A stretch of 40,035 nt of DNA from Paracoccaceae bacterium (GTDB lineage Bacteria > Pseudomonadota > Alphaproteobacteria > Rhodobacterales > Rhodobacteraceae). The position numbers and the translations under genes are program-made. Below, in pieces: positions 35,314 through 40,035 of this stretch. The stretch lies in NCBI GenBank assembly GCA_003354145.1, contig PIVL01000007.1:1-40035 (forward strand). The letters are read 5' to 3'. Numbering within the stretch: the stretch's first letter is position 1; each line of letters opens with the position of its first letter. The notes beneath the pieces are model-generated. The model did no database searches and had not been told where the DNA came from. It worked only from the letters and a program-made list of their open reading frames with translations.

Positions 35314-36141
35314 ATGACCTTCAAAACAAAAATGTATTTGATCCTCGGGGTCCTCCTTCTGGGTGGTGTTGCAGGTCTTACTTTTCTCCAGGTTTCCAGC
35401 CCGCCAAAATACACCGGGAAGCTCCCTGAAACGGTCGATATCCCTACAGGCCCCTACAGTTACCGCATTGCAGGCCAGTTTCGTGTCGGCACCCACATCG
35501 TTGATGCCCCTGTCCAACAGCGCATCGCGGATCAACCGCTGACAATAATGAAGTACCCGGTCAGCCAGACAGACTATGCAGTCTGTGTTTCTGCTGAAGG
35601 ATGTGAAGCAACCGACGTGATTACCGGAACAGATTTACCACAAACCGGGATTAGCTTTCACGACGCAAAAGCCTATGCCGCGTGGTTCTCAGAGCTTACT
35701 CAACAGCATTGGCGACTACCAACCGACGAAGAGTGGACCCGCGCCGCAGGGGACCGGTTTCACGATGATGCCTTGGGGGATCCGGGCAATGCCGACGACC
35801 CAGCCCAGCGCTGGATAGAAAACTACCGGGCACAAACCAAAACCCGCGGAGATTCAGAACCTGAATTGCTTAGCCTTGGCAGTTACGGCGAAAATGATCT
35901 TGGGATTGCCGACATATCCGGCAATATCTGGGAATGGACCGATACCTGTTACAGAACCGGCAATCTGTCCAGCAACGGCAAATCTATCGTGGACAGCTCA
36001 GAATATTGTGGCGTCCGCGCTGCGCAGGGCAAACACCGTGCCTACATCATCGAATTTGTTCGTGATGCCAAAGTTGGCGGATGTGCGGTCGGCATCCCGC
36101 CTGATTACCTAGGCTTTCGCCTTGTGCTGGATAGGTCCTGA
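35314..36141 (+). CDS. nirV: NirV, formylglycine-generating-enzyme-like protein
   Basis: The 275-residue protein has an N-terminal membrane anchor or uncleaved signal (about 7-27) and an FGE/SUMF1 fold: YPVSQTDYAVCV, the substrate-like WRLPTDEEWTRAA, NIWEWTDTC and LGFRLV are clear family blocks. It corresponds to nirV, which follows nirK in Rhodobacter and other denitrifiers; its reaction is unknown. The C-terminal region has cysteines in EYCGVRAA and GGCAVG, but not the two-cysteine motif of active FGE that I would expect. GGGAAAGG precedes the ATG. Confidence 0.88.
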   Translation: MTFKTKMYLILGVLLLGGVAGLTFLQVSSPPKYTGKLPETVDIPTGPYSYRIAGQFRVGTHIVDAPVQQRIADQPLTIMKYPVSQTDYAVCVSAEGCEATDVITGTDLPQTGISFHDAKAYAAWFSELTQQHWRLPTDEEWTRAAGDRFHDDALGDPGNADDPAQRWIENYRAQTKTRGDSEPELLSLGSYGENDLGIADISGNIWEWTDTCYRTGNLSSNGKSIVDSSEYCGVRAAQGKHRAYIIEFVRDAKVGGCAVGIPPDYLGFRLVLDRS

Positions 36142-36195
36142 GTTACGGGTCCGAACCTATTTTTGTTTGAAAACATCTCGGCCAACAGGCTGCGA

Positions 36196-36254
36196 CTGCC
36201 AATTTTCCGGTACGGAAAAAGGCAGGCTAATAGCGTGACGGGCCGTAGGCCCGT
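36196..36254. terminator. Two hairpins between convergent nirV and nnrS
   Basis: The first hairpin is an extended stem with TTTTCCG-GTA-CGGAAAA (36203-36219) at its core, flanked by CTGCC/GGCAG. The second is ACGGGCC-GTA-GGCCCGT (36238-36254), a 7-bp perfect stem. Both use the same GTA loop. They occupy the 128 bp between the stop codons and probably form a bidirectional terminator region. Confidence 0.7.
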
Positions 36255-36269
36255 CTCAATCAGATACCC

Positions 36270-37445
36270 TCAACTCACGCGTTTCGGTGCCGCCTTGGGC
36301 CGTAGCAGCCAGGGGCCTACCTGCACCACAAACACCCCATATGCCATCGACCACAACGCGGCTGCGATCCAAAGTCCGCTGACGCCAAAGACGTCAATAC
36401 TGCCAAAAAGTCCGCGCATAATGGCCGCCAGAACCACCAGAGAAAACGCAGCGCTTAGCCAGCCACCAGCCTCCAACTCGCGGCCGGTATGCCCCATTGC
36501 CGCACGCATCATCACTGCCATGGTCATGCCGCCAATTGCCCCTATGCCTAACAAATGCATACCCACAGATGGCCCTGCCAATGCAAGTGCAAGCAACCCG
36601 GCCGGCAAAAACCCATAGGCCACATGCAGCATCAGCAACAAAGGCGAACGCCAGACAGCAATGCCCTGCCAGCGTGCCAGGCGAACCAGATGCAACACTG
36701 CTGCCACGACCAAAAACACGTGGCTAATCCAAATCTCGGGCGACAGAACCCAAATCCCCATCGCGACAGCACCGCTTAGCAAGCAAACCCCATCAAAACG
36801 ATTGAATGGTACCGGGCGCAGATCTGAGCCATTTTTGACCAACCAATTACGGGTAAAACTGGGAATAACCCGTCCACCGATCAGCGTGATCAGGAATATC
36901 ACCACGACAAGGCTCATTCGACGCCCATAATCGCCGCTATCCGAAGTCTGTATTTCGATGTGAAACAACACATTGGACAACAACAGCAGCGATACCGGCG
37001 CCACTACCATCAGATTGCGCCAGTTCTTTCCGGCGATGATTTCAATGAAGATCATCACAACGATCGCACCTAGAAACGCGCAATCCAACAGCATCACGGC
37101 AAGTTCGCTGACTCCAAGCGCCCCGCTCATCGCGATACGGCCTAACAACCATAACCCCAACAGCGCTGCCAATGGCCAACCTCTTTTCGGCATCCGGCCT
37201 GTCCAATTGGGAATCGCTGTAAACAGAAACCCGGCAATCACCGCTGCCGCGTAGCCAAACAGCATCTCGTGAATATGCCAATCAACTGATGGGAACGTGG
37301 AATCAAGATCCAGTCCGCCGCTAAATATCAACATCCACACCGGAATGACTCCGGTTGCAAACAATGCCGCCACCAGGAAAAACGGCCGGAACCCATAGCT
37401 GAATATCGCAGGCCCACCAAAGGTTTTTTGGTTACGCTCTGACAT
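36270..37445 (-). CDS. nnrS: NnrS, heme/copper membrane protein of nitric oxide metabolism
   Basis: This 391-residue inner-membrane protein has about twelve hydrophobic helices. DWHIHEMLFGYAAAVIAGFLFTA near the N-terminus and GMHLLGIGAIGGMTMAVMMRA carry the conserved histidines of the NnrS family, which bind heme and copper and are linked to nitric oxide stress and denitrification. The start is ATG at 37445 with AAAGGA before it; a longer frame is not family-like. It lies downstream of the pseudoazurin gene on the same strand. Confidence 0.94.
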   Translation of the reverse strand: MSERNQKTFGGPAIFSYGFRPFFLVAALFATGVIPVWMLIFSGGLDLDSTFPSVDWHIHEMLFGYAAAVIAGFLFTAIPNWTGRMPKRGWPLAALLGLWLLGRIAMSGALGVSELAVMLLDCAFLGAIVVMIFIEIIAGKNWRNLMVVAPVSLLLLSNVLFHIEIQTSDSGDYGRRMSLVVVIFLITLIGGRVIPSFTRNWLVKNGSDLRPVPFNRFDGVCLLSGAVAMGIWVLSPEIWISHVFLVVAAVLHLVRLARWQGIAVWRSPLLLMLHVAYGFLPAGLLALALAGPSVGMHLLGIGAIGGMTMAVMMRAAMGHTGRELEAGGWLSAAFSLVVLAAIMRGLFGSIDVFGVSGLWIAAALWSMAYGVFVVQVGPWLLRPKAAPKRVS

Positions 37446-37468
37446 GTCGTGTTCCTTTGAAACTAATG

Positions 37469-37497
37469 GGGGCAGCGCAACAATGCTGCGCTGCCCC
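37469..37497 (-). terminator. Stem-loop between pseudoazurin and nnrS genes
   Basis: GGGGCAGCGC pairs with GCGCTGCCCC in a 10-bp perfect stem, extended by one A-T pair, with a 7-base loop. It lies in the 88-bp gap between paz and nnrS without a T-run on the minus strand. It may partly terminate paz transcription or stabilise the paz mRNA, giving more pseudoazurin than NnrS. Confidence 0.6.
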
Positions 37498-37533
37498 ATA
37501 CCAACACCGCAAAGGCTTGGCCTGTCAGGTATC

Positions 37534-37974
37534 TTATTCGCTAACGGCGGCCATTTCAAACAAACCGGGGAACCGCTTTTTGGCTTTGCCCTTTTGTTTG
37601 ACGCCATTTGCCGCCTCAATATTTACCGGGTCACCCACCTGAATCAGCCCGATCATGCCCATGGTGTAATGGGGCGTACATTTGATGCCATAGACCCCTT
37701 CCTGTTCAAGTGTCAGAGTATATTCGGCGTTCATTTTGCTTTTGAAGGCCTCAACCCCGTCCGGCAACATTCCTTTGATGCTCTCAACATTGTGCCCCTT
37801 GTCGGTTGGAAGAAACACCACGGTGTCTCCAACTTCCACTTTCAGGAACGCGGGCTCAAACACCATTGCCCCGGCTTCACCCTTGTTCAGCATTTTGACT
37901 TCATAGGTTTCAGCAAAGGCGAATTGTCCAACCAAAGTTGCGGCAGCGGCAAGTGTTGCGATTCTTCCAAACAT
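37534..37974 (-). CDS. paz: Pseudoazurin
   Basis: This 146-residue periplasmic type 1 copper protein donates electrons to nitrite reductase. The signal peptide ends AFA at about residue 21. Copper ligands are His 61 (KGHNVE), Cys 99, His 102 and Met 107 in CTPHYTMGM, with the usual spacing for pseudoazurin. Its promoter region shares an NnrR-type box with the divergent regulator gene, and nnrS follows downstream. Confidence 0.95.
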   Translation of the reverse strand: MFGRIATLAAAATLVGQFAFAETYEVKMLNKGEAGAMVFEPAFLKVEVGDTVVFLPTDKGHNVESIKGMLPDGVEAFKSKMNAEYTLTLEQEGVYGIKCTPHYTMGMIGLIQVGDPVNIEAANGVKQKGKAKKRFPGLFEMAAVSE

Positions 37975-38018
37975 GATATTTTCCTTGGATTATGTGTTGT
38001 AGTGTTTGTCTTGGGCGT

Positions 38019-38060
38019 GTTTTACGATAAGGAATGGCATGTAACATTGCTCTACAACAA
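38019..38060 (-). promoter_or_regulatory. NnrR/FNR-type box between pseudoazurin and the regulator gene
   Basis: TTGCT-CTAC-AACAA (38047-38060) fits TTG-N8-CAA. On the minus strand a -10-like TAAAAC starts at 38024, 29.5 bp from the box centre, giving a predicted start near 38012 and a 37-base leader for paz. For the divergent regulator the box lies only 16 bp before the start codon, where binding would more likely repress. Confidence 0.75.
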
Positions 38061-38076
38061 ACTCTGGCGCAGCTAA

Positions 38077-38772
38077 TTGAATAATCTTGACGAAAGCCTG
38101 CTAACGAACCTCCCGCCCTTTCGCAACCTTGCAAAAGCTCAGATAAGGACCGTTCTGGATTTGGCGACACCTAAACGTTTTAATCGAGAATTGTCTATCT
38201 TTATCGAAGGCGACCCGGCAGGCCGGTTCTATTTGCTGCTGGATGGCCACATCCGGGTTGTCCGCACCACGCCAAACGGCGACCAGATTATTGTTCTGCA
38301 TATTGCACCGGGCCAGTTGTTTGGCATTGCCGCCGCGATGCACCGGGATACTTATCCTGCCACTGCCATGACCGCAGACGAATGCCTGACACTGTCCTGG
38401 CCAAACGCGCTCTGGCATAAATTTGCGGCAGACTATCCGGGGTTTGCCACAGAAAACTACAAGACGCTGGGCGAGCGTATGGGCGAGGTTAACAATCGCG
38501 TGGTCGAAATGGCGACCCAGCACGTTGAACAAAGGGTCGCAAACACCCTTCTGCGACTGATCAACCAAAACGGCAAGAAGGTTGAAAACGGCATCGCCAT
38601 CGACTTTCCGATCACCCGTCAGAACCTTTCTGATATGACAGGCACCACATTGCACACGGTCAGCCGGTTGCTTAGTGCATGGCAAAAAGGCGGGTTGGTC
38701 GCAAGTACGCGCAAGCGTGTTGTGGTTACTGACCCGCATAAACTGGTATTGCTCAGCGAAGCTGGGATTTAG
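38077..38772 (+). CDS. nnrR: Crp/Fnr-family regulator, NnrR type
   Basis: The 231-residue regulator has an N-terminal cNMP-binding-like beta-roll (about 15-130), a dimer helix and a winged helix with the recognition segment TTLHTVSRLL. It has only one cysteine (DECLTL), so the Fe-S cluster of FNR is absent, as in NnrR/Dnr-type nitric oxide sensors. It starts with TTG (LDESLLTNLPPF is the usual N-terminus) and has a weak ribosome site, so expression may be low. It lies within the nitrite/NO gene cluster and is the likely reader of the boxes found here. Its 3' end overlaps the DUF1858 gene by 20 bp on the opposite strand. Confidence 0.88.
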   Translation: MNNLDESLLTNLPPFRNLAKAQIRTVLDLATPKRFNRELSIFIEGDPAGRFYLLLDGHIRVVRTTPNGDQIIVLHIAPGQLFGIAAAMHRDTYPATAMTADECLTLSWPNALWHKFAADYPGFATENYKTLGERMGEVNNRVVEMATQHVEQRVANTLLRLINQNGKKVENGIAIDFPITRQNLSDMTGTTLHTVSRLLSAWQKGGLVASTRKRVVVTDPHKLVLLSEAGI

Positions 38773-38977
38773 GATCGGACGCCATCGCGACCGCCAGTTC
38801 TTTCCAAAACAGTTGCTCGTCAATATTATGTTCAAAACACGCATCTGCTATGGTGTGAAACGGCCCAACATAGCAACCAATACATGACATTTGATGCTTT
38901 AGAAAAACCGGCACTGTTTGGGGCCAGTTCACCATGATGTCTTGCACGTTTGTGCTTTGGTCAAATGGAAGGGTCAT
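38753..38977 (-). CDS. DUF1858 domain protein
   Basis: The 74-residue protein starts MTLPFDQSTNVQDIMVNWP and contains MSCIGCYVGPFHTIADAC, the CxxC-centred core of DUF1858, a small domain also found in the N-terminal part of iron-sulfur repair protein ScdA/YtfE relatives. I prefer the ATG at 38977 because the predicted transcription start, from the upstream NnrR-type box, falls at 39016, so the first in-frame ATG at 39016 would have no leader. The domain is often near NO-related genes; its activity is not established. Confidence 0.85.
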   Translation of the reverse strand: MTLPFDQSTNVQDIMVNWPQTVPVFLKHQMSCIGCYVGPFHTIADACFEHNIDEQLFWKELAVAMASDPKSQLR

Positions 38978-39022
38978 ATTCGGACGGTTTTCAGTTTTCT
39001 TGAATGCGTTTACCATCCCCCG

Positions 39023-39064
39023 ACCTTACGCCCATCATGCTGGGAAAATGTTGTGCTGAGACAA
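39023..39064 (-). promoter_or_regulatory. NnrR/FNR-type box and promoter of the DUF1858 gene
   Basis: On the minus strand TTGTC-TCAG-CACAA (39064-39051) fits TTG-N8-CAA. A -10-like TAAGGT begins at 39028, 29.5 bp from its centre, as for nirK and paz. The predicted start is near 39016, 39 bases before the ATG at 38977. Confidence 0.75.
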
Positions 39065-39274
39065 CCTTTGGGCAAACACTTGCAATGCGGGACCGACGAA
39101 TACGATCAGCGCGCGCGCCATACCTACTTGGAAGAGGGTACAAAATTCACGGGTCCAGGGGCGGAGGTAGACTCTGCTTTTTCTGTCGCGTTTTGACTTC
39201 GCATTGTGATAAACGCAAAGGCACGAACACCGCGCATATTGCAATTTCTCAACCTTATCTGAATTGAGCTGATT

Positions 39275-40035
39275 TTGACAAAAGCCCCTGACAAAATCTT
39301 GTTTGTTTGCTTGGACCCCCGAAAACGCAAAAAGCATCGTGTTGCTACAATGCTAGGAGTTGCGGGAGATATACGGTTCTTAGGCTTCGCCCCATTCGGA
39401 CTCAAATCCTACCCCGAGACACGACGGCGGGCGAAAACTGCGTTGGATGCTTCGACGCAGATTCCCGAAAACGCAATTGTTCGGCGCGTGAAACTTTGGG
39501 TGTTTCGGCGACAATATGCAGGTAGCCGCGCGTTTTTTGAACGTAATCCCGATGTGGTGGCCGTTGCATGGAACGGGCTTAACAGTGCGCGCCGGGTTTT
39601 TATGGATGCCGCAAAAGACGCCGGAAACAAAACCCTGTTTTTTGAACTTGCTCCCTTTCCGGATCGCATTACGATTGACCCAAATGGCGTGAATTTCAAC
39701 AATTCACTGCCGCGCGTATCCGCCCCGTATGTCGCTTGGGCCAAGGAAAATGACATTAACCCATTCCAGTGGCACAGTCTTCGCGACACGATCACCCAGC
39801 GACAACCCGCGACCCCGCCAGAGGCAATGGCATCTCAGCATTCATTGGATGAGAAATTCATATTTGTGCCGCTTCAATATCCCGGTGACAGTCAGCTTCG
39901 TATCTTTGGCGGGGATTTCAGAACCGTTGATAAATTTGTCCAAACAATCTTGAACGCCGCGTCGAAAACTCCGCCAGACTGGCATATTCGGCTCAAAGAG
40001 CACCCTTCCGCCGTCTCATTTGTACGCGCTGCGAT
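39275..40035 (+). CDS. Capsule polysaccharide synthesis/export family protein, partial
   Basis: The frame is open to the right edge, so about 253 codons of the N-terminal part are visible. It resembles the Capsule_synth family (KpsC/KpsS-like): AWNGLNSARRVFMDAAKDAG, FFELAPFPDRITIDPNGVN and KFIFVPLQYPGDSQL match the pattern of these beta-Kdo-type glycosyltransferases. I start at TTG 39275 (TKAPDKILFVCLDPRKRKK), because the sequence between it and the ATG at 39350 reads as protein; no strong ribosome site is visible for either. The preceding 210 bp (39065-39274) hold no gene. Confidence 0.75.
   Translation, partial: MTKAPDKILFVCLDPRKRKKHRVATMLGVAGDIRFLGFAPFGLKSYPETRRRAKTALDASTQIPENAIVRRVKLWVFRRQYAGSRAFFERNPDVVAVAWNGLNSARRVFMDAAKDAGNKTLFFELAPFPDRITIDPNGVNFNNSLPRVSAPYVAWAKENDINPFQWHSLRDTITQRQPATPPEAMASQHSLDEKFIFVPLQYPGDSQLRIFGGDFRTVDKFVQTILNAASKTPPDWHIRLKEHPSAVSFVRAA

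Overview
The window looks like a chromosomal segment from a marine alphaproteobacterium of the Rhodobacteraceae (Roseobacter group). This rests on moderate GC, the gene orders argH-lipoprotein-lysA and aroA-cmk-rpsA-ihfB-lapA-trpF-trpB, and protein types typical of that family. Nearly all of it is ordinary, densely packed chromosome. I see no insertion sequence, prophage, CRISPR array, rRNA or convincing tRNA.

Layout: (1) 1-4671, minus strand: argH, a cluster of tiny lipoproteins (two with almost identical mature parts and one only 44 residues long), a DUF2834 membrane protein, lysA and the start of a DUF4175/TIGR02302 protein. (2) 4694-8256: a TlpA-like thioredoxin, a small membrane protein translationally coupled to a sterol desaturase/fatty acid hydroxylase, DNA-3-methyladenine glycosylase I and a stand-alone EAL phosphodiesterase. 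(3) 8300-11285: phaA and phaB for acetoacetyl-CoA and 3-hydroxybutyryl-CoA synthesis, with a PhaR-type site in front, then an EamA exporter. (4) 11282-16182: YdcH, a TrmN6-like methyltransferase, DUF2007, a long-chain polyprenyl diphosphate synthase, ispE and a TPR protein. (5) 16450-19023: a tautomerase, an excalibur-domain protein and ETF-ubiquinone oxidoreductase. (6) 19310-23534: NrtS, a PAS-like/adenylate cyclase protein, soxR with a divergent SoxR-type promoter driving a VOC protein, greA and a membrane protein. (7) 23547-32995, minus strand: the aromatic amino acid and housekeeping block aroA, membrane protein, cmk, aldo/keto reductase, rpsA, ihfB, lapA, trpF, trpB, with trmB at its head. 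(8) 33183-39064: an SDR-fold protein lacking most catalytic residues, then a nitrite/nitric oxide module with nirK-nirV, nnrS, pseudoazurin, an NnrR-type Crp/Fnr regulator and a DUF1858 protein. (9) 39275 to the end: a truncated capsule polysaccharide protein.

The most coherent system is region 8. Copper nitrite reductase, its probable electron donor pseudoazurin, the NO-associated membrane protein NnrS and a DUF1858 redox protein surround a cysteine-poor Crp/Fnr regulator. Three 14-bp TTG-N8-CAA boxes lie before nirK, before paz/nnrR and before the DUF1858 gene. In each case a -10-like hexamer begins exactly 29.5 bp from the box centre, which is class II activator geometry. No nitric oxide reductase gene lies inside the window.

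Other points of interest are the duplicated mini-lipoproteins, the textbook SoxR promoter with a 19-bp spacer, and the pairing of a nitrate/nitrite transporter with an adenylate cyclase. All functions are inferred from sequence reading alone; no database search was run.
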